From contig NZ_JARZFX010000014.1 in the NCBI RefSeq assembly GCF_036026595.1, positions 1-64,000 on the forward strand: 64,000 nt of DNA, read 5' to 3'. Below are positions 34,077 through 42,066 of the stretch, piece after piece; the stretch's first letter is position 1, and the number at the start of each line of letters is the position of its first letter. Under the pieces are notes generated by a model, which saw only the letters and a list, made by a program, of their open reading frames with translations, was not told the origin of the DNA and made no database searches. Source of the DNA: Virgibacillus_P tibetensis (lineage in GTDB: Bacteria > Bacillota > Bacilli > Bacillales > Amphibacillaceae). The position numbers were made by a program, and so were the translations under genes.

Positions 34077-35000
34077 TTACAAGCTCAACCAAACTTTCAA
34101 CATCAAATCCAGCCTCTCCCCCATCATTATATCCGTTAATCCCCTGACACCAAATACAACCCATCCGGGATATACTTCCGGCGACCCAAAAAGTACATCA
34201 ATTAATGAGAGGAAATCCCAATAACAGTCATAAACAGAGGATTTCCCGGCATAATCTTCATACGCGGTTAAAAAGGCGTCGGCTGTTTCTACATTGTACA
34301 ATATCGCCAAATTGATTCGGCAATGCCCGACATCAATTCCGGCTGTTCCTCTGCACGCATTAATCCAGTCACTATGCCGCTAACGGTATCATTTTTCCAT
34401 AAAACATTTGCAGGGTGGTAATCGCGGTGGATAAAACATTCTGAATGACAGGGCACGGGCCTTTTACAATATCGATTGCTTTTCTCCATGCACCTGGAAC
34501 GCTTGACCAAGTTGGCACTTCCACTGTCGAAATATCATTATATGTAAAATACGTCCAAGAAAACTCCTTTGCTTTGCATCAACTTCGTGTATCTTCTCAA
34601 GAGCTTCTGCTAAACCATTCAGCCATTTCCCCATATGTTGAGGGATTAATTCCACTTACCCTTCAAGCATCGTCATTAAAACCGCCAGCATCCCGCAACG
34701 TCGACCACTCTCATCAAACGCGATTATTTCAGCTGTAGCTACTTCCACCCGAGAAGCCAAACGCAGAATTTCCGCTTCATGTAGAGCAAGATCTAGTTCC
34801 TACATTAGCCATTCCTTGTTATCAAATTGACGAATAACGACATCTTTTATTTGCCCCCCTATTTGAATGGAATTGTGATGCAATGTGGACGATGTGCTAC
34901 CTTTCAGTTTATTAATCTCAATCATTTTAACATCGGCATCCACTTTCTTTAAAATCCAATCTACCGTATTCGGGGGCAAACCGCCGACGGTCTTGACGAA
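34077..35000 (-). pseudogene. broken aminoglycoside-phosphotransferase-like gene
   Basis: Conceptual translation on the minus strand gives an APH/choline-kinase-fold phosphotransferase in pieces: an N-terminal part (TVDWILKKVDADVKMIEINK...) with two in-frame stops (TAG and TAA near 34800 and 34660), a middle part with the catalytic HRDYHPANVLW motif in another frame, and the C-terminal NLAILYNVETADAFLTAYEDYAG in a third frame. At least two frameshifts and two nonsense codons make it non-functional. It lies in the decayed right end of the island and might once have given resistance. Confidence 0.8.
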
Positions 35001-35156
35001 TTAAAGGCGATATTTTTACCAACTAATTATCGTACGAAGATGATTCATTACTGGGTCATCTTTTTTAAATTTAAAAAACATATTGAAAACCGTTGATTAA
35101 ATTCATTAAAACACCTTGAATATGTTATAAAACATGAAACAATATTATCGTTTGCC

Positions 35157-35197
35157 GGCAGCCAAGAGGTCAGCAGTTCGAGCCCGCTATGCTCCAT
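35157..35197 (+). other. attachment site (attR), tRNA-Ala 3' fragment
   Basis: Forty-one nt identical to 19385-19425 except for one G to A change in the T stem. The 5' half of a tRNA is absent, so this is not a functional tRNA. Confidence 0.8.
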
Positions 35198-35207
35198 TGA
35201 TACATTT

Positions 35208-35249
35208 AAGGATAGTAAGACACAACATCAATGCCTACTATCCTTTTTA
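35208..35249 (+). terminator. original terminator of the tRNA-Ala gene
   Basis: AAGGATAGTA (35208-35217) pairs with TACTATCCTT (35237-35246), followed by T. It lies 10 bp behind the attR fragment, where a tRNA terminator would have been before the island inserted. Confidence 0.75.
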
Positions 35250-35335
35250 TTTTGTCTGTTTTACACAAAATCTATTAAGTACGGTGTAGCTTGTTATTGA
35301 CGTAACTCCGCTTACGGAAATACACATCGCCCAAA

Positions 35336-35398
35336 GGGGTGATCGCTGGACAAACCGGGGTGAACGCGGGATAAAGTGGAGCGATCGCTGAATGAATG
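35336..35398. repeat. three imperfect 21-bp units in tandem
   Basis: Units 35336-35356, 35357-35377 and 35378-35398 share GGGGTGATCGCTGGA-like starts and the same 21-bp period. The segment is clearly richer in G+C than its surroundings. A similar 21-bp-periodic array with other words lies at 48598-48660. The rest of 35250-35613 holds no recognisable gene. Confidence 0.55.
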
Positions 35399-35613
35399 CA
35401 GGGCAGCATTTATGCCAAAAAGGTCGTAACGCGCACGTATGAGATTGGACGGTTTTGACGCTTCTCCCCCGTTGGAGTCTCCGTGTATTTCCTCCACTTG
35501 TGTTATGCTTTGTTGACTAACGATTGAATTACAGAATTGGATTGAGAAATGAGCTAATTCTAAAGATAAGCGAAGGAAGAATTAAACCTCAAGTAAGGAA
35601 AGGAGTTGGCGGC

Positions 35614-35967
35614 ATGCCCGCAAATAAAAGTATAGAAGTTGAAGAATTTTTGAATGGCTTACCTGAGCATATTAGAGAAATCACAGTAACATTGCGCAAC
35701 CTCATCTTTGATACATCAGAAAATATAGTGGAAGAAATGAAATGGAACAAACCCTGCTACATAGAAAATGGATTAGTTTGTTACCTCCAAACTGCCAAAG
35801 GTCATGTTAATCTGGGGTTTTACTTCGGTGCAAGCCTAGAGGATAAAGATGAATTACTTGAGGGAACGGGTAAGAAGATGCGCCACATCAGAGTTACTTC
35901 ACTTGAGGAAATTCAGCCTGCCAAATATCAGGCACTTATTAAAGAAGCAATCAGACTGAAGACTTGA
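35614..35967 (+). CDS. DUF1801 domain protein
   Basis: A 117-residue protein of the DUF1801 (YdhG-like) family. Typical are EEFLNGLPEHIREITVTLRNLIF near the start, EEMKWNKPCYIENGLVCYLQTAKGHVNLGFYFG in the middle and GTGKKMRHIRV near residue 85. ATG 35614 has AAAGGAG 9 nt upstream; a longer reading from 35524 has no ribosome site. The family is small, cytoplasmic and uncharacterised, possibly related to frataxin-like folds. It is the first chromosomal gene right of the island. Confidence 0.8.
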   Translation: MPANKSIEVEEFLNGLPEHIREITVTLRNLIFDTSENIVEEMKWNKPCYIENGLVCYLQTAKGHVNLGFYFGASLEDKDELLEGTGKKMRHIRVTSLEEIQPAKYQALIKEAIRLKT

Positions 35968-36100
35968 TTGAAAATCTTCAGAGTCTACCTCCACCGACTA
36001 CAATGATTCTTGATCTCCAAGGATACTTATTGCTCGTGACTCGTGACAAACATATTTATCTTTGATATGATTTAAGTACCAAAATTTCATAGTAAAATTA

Positions 36101-36200
36101 CTACTAGGGGTGCCCAATAAATCGTGGGCTGAGAGGAAAGCGCGTTTAAGCTTCCGACTCTTATGGACCTGATCTGGATAATACCAGCGGAGGGAAGTAG
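36101..36200 (+). promoter_or_regulatory. TPP riboswitch 1 (upstream of thiW)
   Basis: Thi-box core is clear: GGGGTGCCC, GGGCTGAGAGG, then ACCTGATCTGGATAATACC and GGAGGGAAGTAG. P1 is formed by CTAC (36101-36104) and GTAG (36197-36200). A terminator follows at 36235-36270, so regulation is by transcription attenuation when thiamine pyrophosphate is bound. Confidence 0.95.
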
Positions 36201-36234
36201 CAGACGATAAGTCTAATCTATTTCAGCTTATTTT

Positions 36235-36270
36235 AAGCCAGGTCTTCTTGTGATGAGATCTGGCTTTTTT
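36235..36270 (+). terminator. expression-platform terminator of riboswitch 1
   Basis: AAGCCAGGTCT pairs with AGATCTGGCTT (one G-U), followed by a run of T, 27 bp before the thiW start. Confidence 0.9.
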
Positions 36271-36297
36271 GGTGCACTTTTTTAGAGGAGGAATTGG

Positions 36298-36786
36298 ATG
36301 AATCGAACACAGTTAATAACGACCATGTCCGTATTTGTAGCAATTGGAACACTGGGGGCACAACTACTTTGGTTTCCAGCTGGGATTGCCAAGGCTTATC
36401 CTGTACAACATGCAGTCAACGTCATGGCGGCCGTGATGCTTGGTCCAGGGCCTGCTGTAATTATTGCATTTATGATTGGTTTACTTCGTAACATGCTTGG
36501 TCTTGGTACCCTATTGGCATTTCCAGGTGGTATGGTTGGTGCTCTCTTAGCTGGATATCTTTATCGTCATTTTAAAAAGAAGATATGGGCTGTCGCTGGA
36601 GAAGCAATTGGATCAGGAATCATTGGGGCTCTCTTTGCAGTACCTTTTGCAAAAATTCTGATGGGTACTTCTGCAGGTGCATTATTCTTCATGCCATCTT
36701 TTCTTGTAAGTAGTATTACCGGTGCATTTATCGGTTGGTTCATTGTATCCCGCGTTAAACAAAAGAATGTATTACAAAACATATAA
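36298..36786 (+). CDS. thiW: thiazole-type ECF transporter S component ThiW
   Basis: A 162-residue membrane protein with 5-6 hydrophobic segments. Family motifs are PAGIAKAYPVQHAVNVMAAVMLGPG (residues 28-52) and RNMLGLGTLLAFPGGMVGALLAG. ThiW is the substrate-binding subunit of an energy-coupling-factor transporter thought to import the thiazole precursor hydroxyethylthiazole (or a related thiamine breakdown product); the EcfA/EcfT module is shared and encoded elsewhere. The start follows GAGGAGG. It is controlled by the TPP riboswitch directly upstream and leads the salvage operon. Confidence 0.88.
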   Translation: MNRTQLITTMSVFVAIGTLGAQLLWFPAGIAKAYPVQHAVNVMAAVMLGPGPAVIIAFMIGLLRNMLGLGTLLAFPGGMVGALLAGYLYRHFKKKIWAVAGEAIGSGIIGALFAVPFAKILMGTSAGALFFMPSFLVSSITGAFIGWFIVSRVKQKNVLQNI

Positions 36787-36793
36787 CCAGGAA

Positions 36794-36883
36794 ACTACTG
36801 GGGGAACTATCCCTGCTGAGATAAGGTGTTAATCCTTAGTCCCTTGGAAGCTGATCTGGATAATTCCAGCACAGGAAAGTAGT
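36794..36883 (+). promoter_or_regulatory. TPP riboswitch 2 (between thiW and thiD)
   Basis: A second thi-box: CTGGGGGAAC, CCCTGCTGAGA, then TCCCTTGGAAGCTGATCTGGATAA, TTCCAGC and AGGAAAGTAG, closed by ACTACT (36794-36799) and AGTAGT (36878-36883). It starts 8 bp after the thiW stop. No clear terminator lies between it and thiD at 36964, so it may act on translation. Confidence 0.88.
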
Positions 36884-36963
36884 CGGAGGAAACATCAACA
36901 AACCCTCTATTTAATCTACTTTCACTCCTGTTAGTTCCGAAACTATATAAGGAGGCTATTTCT

Positions 36964-37791
36964 ATGACATTTACAAATCAATCAGGAAAAAGCATTGCAT
37001 GTTCACTTACAATAGCTGGTACTGACCCTAGTGGTGGTGCTGGAATTCAAGCAGACTTAAAAACGTTTCAAGAATTAAAAAGCTACGGCATGTCAGTACT
37101 AACATCCGTTGTTGCCCAGAATACAACTGGGGTTCAAGGGGTGCATCATCTACCCGTTGAAATGATCGAACAGCAGCTGGAATCTGTCCTTTCAGATATG
37201 CCAGTCCATGCATTCAAGACAGGTATGATTGCTAATACAGATATGATGAAAGTAATCAGTAAAAAAATTTCGAGCCTGGATGTACCCTATGTGATGGATC
37301 CAGTAATGGTGGCAACGAGTGGAGACCCGTTAATTTCAGAAAATGCACGTGATTTTTTGAGGGATAATCTTTTACCACTAACAGCTTTAGTCACCCCGAA
37401 TATCCCCGAGGCAGAATTTATTACGGGAGAAAAGATAGAGACAGTTGATGATATGAAGCAGGCAGCTGTACAAATTGTAGAACAGTTTAATGCAGGAGCG
37501 GCACTTGTCAAAGGAGGACATATGGAGGGTGATGCTGTAGATTTTCTATATGATGGGTCTGAACTGCATACCTTCTCTGCTAAACGAATAGATACTACAA
37601 ATACGCATGGAACGGGCTGTACGTATTCTGCTGCTATTACTGCCTATTTAAGTCACGGGGCACCCTTACAACAAGCAGTCAAGCAGGCAAAACAATTTGT
37701 TACTGCCGCAATCCAGCATTCTTATAAACTTGGCTCTGGAAATGGTCCTACCAACCATTGGGCAACTAGGGAGGAGAAAGTTAAACAATGA
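36964..37791 (+). CDS. thiD: bifunctional hydroxymethylpyrimidine kinase/phosphomethylpyrimidine kinase
   Basis: A 275-residue ribokinase-fold kinase. It phosphorylates 4-amino-5-hydroxymethyl-2-methylpyrimidine twice to give HMP-PP. Signatures are TIAGTDPSGGAGIQADLKTF at the N-terminus, DPVMVATSGDPL near 115 and the anion hole/catalytic DTTNTHGTGCTYSAAI near 205-220 with the catalytic Asp/Gly-Thr-Gly. The start has AAGGAGG. It overlaps thiM by 4 bp (ATGA). Confidence 0.93.
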   Translation: MTFTNQSGKSIACSLTIAGTDPSGGAGIQADLKTFQELKSYGMSVLTSVVAQNTTGVQGVHHLPVEMIEQQLESVLSDMPVHAFKTGMIANTDMMKVISKKISSLDVPYVMDPVMVATSGDPLISENARDFLRDNLLPLTALVTPNIPEAEFITGEKIETVDDMKQAAVQIVEQFNAGAALVKGGHMEGDAVDFLYDGSELHTFSAKRIDTTNTHGTGCTYSAAITAYLSHGAPLQQAVKQAKQFVTAAIQHSYKLGSGNGPTNHWATREEKVKQ

Positions 37792-38558
37792 ATTTTGATA
37801 TTATTAAAGAAGTCCGGGAAAACACCCCATTGATTCATCATTTAACAAATCAAGTTGTTATGAACTTCACAGCTAATGGTCTATTGTCTTTTGGTGGCGC
37901 TCCAATTATGGCCAAGGCAGAAGAAGAAGCTAATGAAGTAGCAAGCATTGCGAATGGGGTACTTATTAACATTGGCACTCTGACCTCACAGGAACTCAAG
38001 GCCATGATACAAGCCGGAAAGGCAGCCAATAGAAAAGGTATTCCCGTCGTGCTTGATCCTGTAGGGGTAGCGGCTACCCCTTTTCGTTCGGATGCTGTAA
38101 AGCAGATTTTAAAAGAAGTACATCCCACAGTAATCAAAGGAAATGCAGGTGAGCTTGCCCACCTGGTTGAAATTCCATGGAAAACTAAAGGAGTCGAATC
38201 CATTGGTGAAGGAGATGTGGAAGAGATAGCTTCCAAAACAGCAGAGATCTATCAAACTACTGCTATTGTCACTGGAGAAACGGATATAATTTCAACAGAA
38301 AAATCAATTATTCATAATAAAACCGGCCATATTCTTTTAACTAAAGTCACGGGGGCTGGCTGTTTACTAGGATCCATTGTAACGGCTTGTTTAACTACAA
38401 ATCATCCCATAGAGGAACAAACGTTATCAGCAGTTAAGTTTTATGGGATGGCTGCAGAATTCGCTGCATCTCAAAAAGGTGTAACTGGACCTGGCACTTT
38501 CTTACCTCAGTTTATTGATGCACTTTCATTAGATGCCGATGTACTTGAGAGGAGATAA
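37788..38558 (+). CDS. thiM: hydroxyethylthiazole kinase
   Basis: A 256-residue kinase that phosphorylates 4-methyl-5-(2-hydroxyethyl)thiazole for thiamine salvage. Motifs: PLIHHLTNQVVMNFTANGLLSFGGAPIMA at the N-terminus, DPVGVAATPFR near 87, KGNAGE near 117 and the catalytic TKVTGAGCLLGS near 185-196. It lies between thiD (4-bp overlap) and thiE (3-bp gap) in the same operon as the ThiW transporter, consistent with its thiazole substrate. Confidence 0.93.
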   Translation: MNFDIIKEVRENTPLIHHLTNQVVMNFTANGLLSFGGAPIMAKAEEEANEVASIANGVLINIGTLTSQELKAMIQAGKAANRKGIPVVLDPVGVAATPFRSDAVKQILKEVHPTVIKGNAGELAHLVEIPWKTKGVESIGEGDVEEIASKTAEIYQTTAIVTGETDIISTEKSIIHNKTGHILLTKVTGAGCLLGSIVTACLTTNHPIEEQTLSAVKFYGMAAEFAASQKGVTGPGTFLPQFIDALSLDADVLERR

Positions 38559-38561
38559 ATC

Positions 38562-39185
38562 ATGTCATTAGCAATAAAACAAAGTCTCAGGAAATATTTT
38601 ATTATGGGTAGTCAAAACTGTGACGGCGATCCTGTACAAATACTGGAGTCTGCAGCCTCAGCGGGAATCACTGCCTTTCAATTTCGTGAAAAGGGAGTAG
38701 GTTCACTGACAGGAGACGAGAAACTCGAACTGGGAAAACAGCTGCGGAGCATCTGTCGCCATTATAAAATACCTTTTATTGTAAATGATGATATAGAACT
38801 AGTAGATGCACTGGATGCTGATGGACTGCATGTCGGGCAGGAAGATCAATCCGTGGAAGAGTTACGCAAGCTATTTCCAAATAAAATAATTGGGCTTTCT
38901 GTATCAAATAATTTTGAAGTGACTAACAGCCCCATCTCTTGGGTAGATTATGTTGGGGCAGGACCTGTTTTTGCTACAAAGACAAAGGAAGATTCCAAAG
39001 CTGTTGTTGGTTTAGAATGGATTATTTCTTTAAGAGAACAATTTCCCAACCTTCCCATAGTAGCGATTGGAGGGATTTCCACCAAAAATGCGGCCTCTGT
39101 ACTTAATGCTGGAGCTGATGGTGTATCTTTTATTTCTGCGGTTGCAAAGGCAAATGATATAAAAAAGGCAGTAAACAATCTATAA
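38562..39185 (+). CDS. thiE: thiamine-phosphate synthase
   Basis: A 207-residue TIM-barrel enzyme that joins HMP-PP and thiazole phosphate to thiamine phosphate. Visible motifs: QFREKG near residue 45, PFIVNDDIELVDALDADGLHVGQED (68-92) with the pyrophosphate/Mg-binding residues, GPVFATKTKED near 130 and AIGGIS near 165. It ends the operon; a strong terminator lies 16 bp downstream. Confidence 0.93.
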   Translation: MSLAIKQSLRKYFIMGSQNCDGDPVQILESAASAGITAFQFREKGVGSLTGDEKLELGKQLRSICRHYKIPFIVNDDIELVDALDADGLHVGQEDQSVEELRKLFPNKIIGLSVSNNFEVTNSPISWVDYVGAGPVFATKTKEDSKAVVGLEWIISLREQFPNLPIVAIGGISTKNAASVLNAGADGVSFISAVAKANDIKKAVNNL

Positions 39186-39200
39186 TTTAATCACAGAACG

Positions 39201-39236
39201 ATAGGGAATCCAGATAGGATTCCCTATGGCATTTTT
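39201..39236 (+). terminator. terminator of the thi operon
   Basis: ATAGGGAATCC pairs with GGATTCCCTAT (5-nt loop), followed shortly by TTTTT. Confidence 0.9.
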
Positions 39237-39551
39237 CCATTTATTGATCTATGCCAAAGTTAGTCGGTTTACATGTAAGAACAACGCTGTACTTCTGTTC
39301 ATACATTTCTATCTAGAAAGGATAATAAAGTGAACCTTTAAGTAAGTGGGGAGTTCTTTTCACCCAAGGATAGCATGCTCTGTTAGGGAAGGCACAAGAC
39401 AAGTAGCTGATGCGACTCAAGACCGAATTGTCCACAATTCTTATAAGATTCTAGTGGGTGGAGAAGTCTCTATGAGAGAACGTCTTGGCTTCGGGAGATC
39501 TAAATGATTCCAATAGAAGTTGAAAACCGTATAGCTAAGTAATTTTTTCGC

Positions 39552-39731
39552 ATGTATTTACCTGATGAGGTGATGATTAAAGTTGAAGACAGACTATTAC
39601 CCGCCTGCATATGGACTGAGGAAGAGGATTCAGATCATGATGAACTTGTTCTTTGGGCCATAGAGATTATTGATATGCAATTAGAGAATACAAGATTTAG
39701 AATAGGGAAAAAAAATAATCCCACTTGCTAA
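39552..39731 (+). CDS. short ORF of unknown function, possibly a gene remnant
   Basis: A 59-codon ORF starting MYLPDEVMIKVEDRLLPACI with an acidic WTEEEDSDHDELVLWAIEIID core. The reading frame is open upstream to a TAA at 39539, and codon use looks protein-like, but I see no ribosome site. It may be the tail of a decayed gene that began near 39504. The surrounding 39240-39550 shows no other feature I can support. Confidence 0.3.
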   Translation: MYLPDEVMIKVEDRLLPACIWTEEEDSDHDELVLWAIEIIDMQLENTRFRIGKKNNPTC

Positions 39732-39836
39732 AGTAAACCATTTCAACTTCTTCAACTTCATGAAAACCTCCTTTTATTCATTAATTAATTTCCTGCACTG
39801 TTAATTATTACCACATTTATAAAATAGTGCAAATTT

Positions 39837-40175
39837 TTATTCGCCGGAGGCTAATAAATATCTTTTAGTTTCGCCTTGGTATTCCACAATTAAAATAGGT
39901 TGGGATTCTTTCGACTCGTAAATGATGGCTCCTTCTGGTAACTTAGTAGCCATTCCTTCTTCTACTATTCCGATTTTATCACCTTTAGTTAACTTCTGTT
40001 CTTCTATCCATTCGGGACCATTTATATAAACTGTGCCATCTTCTAACTCTATAAGATCCGCATCATCATATAATTTTTCCACTTGGCTTCTATTTAGCAG
40101 TCCTCCATAACCGTGATCATTACAACCCATTAATATAAGAATTGTGATAAGTACAACTGTAATAACCTTTTTCAT
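39837..40175 (-). CDS. small lipoprotein of unknown function
   Basis: A 112-residue protein with a lipoprotein signal peptide: MKK, hydrophobic VITVVLITILIL and lipobox LMGC (Cys17). The mature part (about 95 residues) is acidic and includes a YDDADLIELEDGTVYINGPEW segment. ATG 40175 follows GGAGGAG by 9 nt and is preferred to one at 40193. It would be anchored at the outer face of the membrane. No family was recognised. Confidence 0.7.
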   Translation of the reverse strand: MKKVITVVLITILILMGCNDHGYGGLLNRSQVEKLYDDADLIELEDGTVYINGPEWIEEQKLTKGDKIGIVEEGMATKLPEGAIIYESKESQPILIVEYQGETKRYLLASGE

Positions 40176-40303
40176 ATCAATTAACTCCTCCATCTAGATA
40201 CTATATTCTATATGATTTATATAAAGTCCTTTAAAATGTTGTAAGAACTGGACTATACAATCCTTTGTTTTAACAGTATTAATGAGAACTTAATCGTTTA
40301 AAA

Positions 40304-40335
40304 AAATGGCTACACAAACATATGTGTAGCCATTT
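40304..40335. terminator. hairpin terminator
   Basis: AAATGGCTACACA / TGTGTAGCCATTT with a 6-nt loop, just downstream of the TipAS pseudogene on the minus strand; A/T ends on both sides. Confidence 0.75.
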
Positions 40336-40341
40336 ACGACG

Positions 40342-40596
40342 TTAAAGAACTCCACGACTTTCAATTAATGCCTGATAGTAAGAGTCTCTTACTCGTTCTA
40401 TATAATTTTTAACATACATTTGACCAAGTCCTATAAATGCTTCAAGTGAATAATTCCCCATTTTGTTTATGAAGTCGAACCATTCTTAATGCCTTCCTAA
40501 GCTGTATCTGATTAGGTGATTCATGACGAATACCAGCTAATTGTTTATAAATCGAATTAAACTCTGTTTCAAATCCTTTTTTTCATCCTCGGACAT
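40342..40596 (-). pseudogene. remnant of a TipAS-domain regulator
   Basis: Pieces in different frames match the TipAS antibiotic-sensing domain of MerR-type TipA regulators: EFNSIYKQLAGIRHESPN in one frame and WFDFINKMGNYSLEAF followed by GLGQMYVKNYIERV and YYQALIESRGVL in another. A frameshift lies at an A7 run near 40580, and a second change lies near 40490. The N-terminal MerR DNA-binding part is missing, so only the C-terminal half remains. Confidence 0.65.
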
Positions 40597-41001
40597 GTTT
40601 TAATTAATATTTCATACAAAACGCTACCCAAGTAGGATGGCGTATTTTGCTCTCATTATTTGTATTCTTACTATTCTTCCTGTAGTAGTTCTTCCATGTC
40701 TTTCGGTACTGCACTATAAAACAATATACGCCATCACAACAGCAGACAGACAAACCAATTCCGAATACTCCGCATACAATCAAAAACTTTGAGTGCTATT
40801 AAATTAGCTTAGCAAAGTCGTAATGAGTCGGAACCTTAAAAATTACATTTTAAGAAAACATCCGTTCAAAAATAATAGATAAATCTTACATACATATAAT
40901 ATTTTTTAACTATTACAGCCCATTCTTTGTAATTCCATCCCTTTCTAGACCAATACCCCATATATTAAAGGGAACGATTTTTCTAAGGGAGGAAATAACT
41001 T
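40597..41001. other. intergenic, one hairpin, no gene seen
   Basis: Contains a weak ACGCTA/TGGCGT-type hairpin near 40620-40655 and otherwise A+T-rich sequence. The rest of the TipAS-type gene is not recognisable here. The promoter of the Gly/Pro-rich gene at 41002 must lie in the right part. Confidence 0.5.
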
Positions 41002-41541
41002 ATGAATCACTACCAAACATCACAACATGATGATGAAAGACAATTTAATTTTCCAGGATATTTATTAGGTCAATATTTTGGATATGGAGGATATCCACCA
41101 AGTCAATGGGGGCCTGGAACAGGCGGACAGTTTCCTGGATTCCCTGGTGGTCCGGGTACTGGCGGACAATTTCCTGGGCAGCCTGGTGGACCCGGTACAG
41201 GCGGGCAATTTCCTGGATTCCCTGGCGGTCCGGGTACTGGTGGGCAATTTCCTGGATTCCCTGGGCAGTTTCCTGGTGGCGGACAATCAGCCGGACCACC
41301 ATCAAGCCCGCCGCCTTCATTTCAACCAACACAGCCACAACAACAAATCTTAGCTGTAGATCCAGGGGCAATTCAACGATGTTTGTACCGCTTCACTTAT
41401 ATTTGGCTAAGACGAGATTCTTTTTGGTTTTACCCGATCTTTGTCGGTAGAAATTCCATTGCAGGTTTTAGATGGCTAGGAAATAGATGGGTTTATTACG
41501 GAGTAGATCTGGAAAGAATCCAATCATTCCAGTGCTATTAA
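41002..41541 (+). CDS. Gly/Pro-rich repeat protein (spore or surface associated?)
   Basis: A 179-residue protein in three parts: an N-terminal 36 residues rich in His/Gln/Tyr (MNHYQTSQHDDERQFNFPGY...), four repeats of 13 residues with consensus GPGTGGQFPGFPG (37-88), and an 85-residue C-terminal part with aromatic WxxW-like segments (FTYIWLRRDSFWFYPIF...WLGNRWVYYGVDL). It has no signal peptide. The start follows GGGAGG. Similar Gly/Pro-rich repeat proteins in Bacillaceae occur in spore coats or exosporium, so a coat-related role is plausible inference. Collagen-like Gly-X-Y periodicity is not strict. Confidence 0.7.
   Translation: MNHYQTSQHDDERQFNFPGYLLGQYFGYGGYPPSQWGPGTGGQFPGFPGGPGTGGQFPGQPGGPGTGGQFPGFPGGPGTGGQFPGFPGQFPGGGQSAGPPSSPPPSFQPTQPQQQILAVDPGAIQRCLYRFTYIWLRRDSFWFYPIFVGRNSIAGFRWLGNRWVYYGVDLERIQSFQCY
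41110..41265 (+). repeat. four 39-bp tandem units inside the repeat protein gene
   Basis: Units at 41110, 41149, 41188 and 41227 encode GPGTGGQFPG[FQ]PG. They differ mostly at third codon positions, so the copies are selected at protein level, with possible slippage between the first and later ones. Confidence 0.85.
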
Positions 41542-41724
41542 TAGAACGAAAGTGCAAGGAGTCAAGAATGCATAGTAACGTGATAGCTAATCGCATGCTT
41601 TACAGAGGTACGTTTTTACACGATGGAGAAAACAAGCTTATACACTGATTACAATTCCTTTGTAGTTAACATACAAACACTAGCTTTCCTTCTTTCATAA
41701 ACTATATCGAAGGAGGGATATACG

Positions 41725-41925
41725 ATGAATCAATTAGCTATGTTATATCTAGCAGCCATCTTAGCAGGCTTTGCTTTAATTATTGTTCCAGGTCTCGCAG
41801 CTACTTTCATCACCTCTGCAGCACTTGCCACATTATTTATAGCTGTAGGAGCAATCGCAGTAATTGTATTCGGCTTAGCTCTGCTGTATCTAGCAGTTAG
41901 AGCACTCTTGAAAAACTTCAGCTAA
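41725..41925 (+). CDS. small two-helix membrane protein
   Basis: A 66-residue very hydrophobic protein with two predicted membrane helices (about 8-30 and 34-58) and a short basic end. A strong GAAGGAGGG site precedes ATG. It lies 180 bp downstream of the repeat protein and is ended by a long perfect hairpin. No family recognised; its role is unknown. Confidence 0.65.
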   Translation: MNQLAMLYLAAILAGFALIIVPGLAATFITSAALATLFIAVGAIAVIVFGLALLYLAVRALLKNFS

Positions 41926-41970
41926 TGCTTTAAAAAGAGACCATATATTTGGTCTCTTTTTAAAGCATTA
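41923..41970 (+). terminator. long perfect hairpin terminator
   Basis: TAATGCTTTAAAAAGAGACC (41923-41942) is exactly complementary to 41951-41970; the stem is 20 bp and its first base pairs overlap the stop codon of the small membrane gene. Confidence 0.9.
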
Positions 41971-42066
41971 ATTCCTTCTCCTTCCATTCTAATACATCTC
42001 TAATCTTATTCACATCAAGTTCTAAACATCCTCCTTTATGATAGCAGTTAGTAAGGAGGATGAATA

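Larger units (their letters stand above)
19425..35197. mobile_element. tRNA-Ala genomic island with a biosynthetic cluster
   Basis: About 15.8 kb bounded by the direct repeat at 19385-19425 and 35157-35197. The content is visibly more A+T-rich than the flanks and consists of a single biosynthetic operon, its peptide-sensing regulator and a decayed right end. No integrase, excisionase or replication gene is visible, so the island is probably fixed or has lost its mobility genes in the decayed 33.8-35.1 kb part. The chromosomal tRNA terminator now lies beyond the right repeat (35208-35249). Confidence 0.75.

Noticed and set aside
19675..35000. Integrase or recombinase gene in the island
   Set aside because: I looked for tyrosine or serine recombinase motifs on both strands and found none; the decayed right end may once have held one.
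35157..35197. Second tRNA-Ala gene
   Set aside because: Only the 3' half is present, and one T-stem base is changed; it is an attachment-site copy.
41045..41450. Open frames antisense to and shifted from the Gly/Pro-rich repeat gene (70-114 residues)
   Set aside because: They arise because the 39-bp repeats keep all frames open; none has a ribosome site, and third-position differences between units fit only the 41002-41541 frame.
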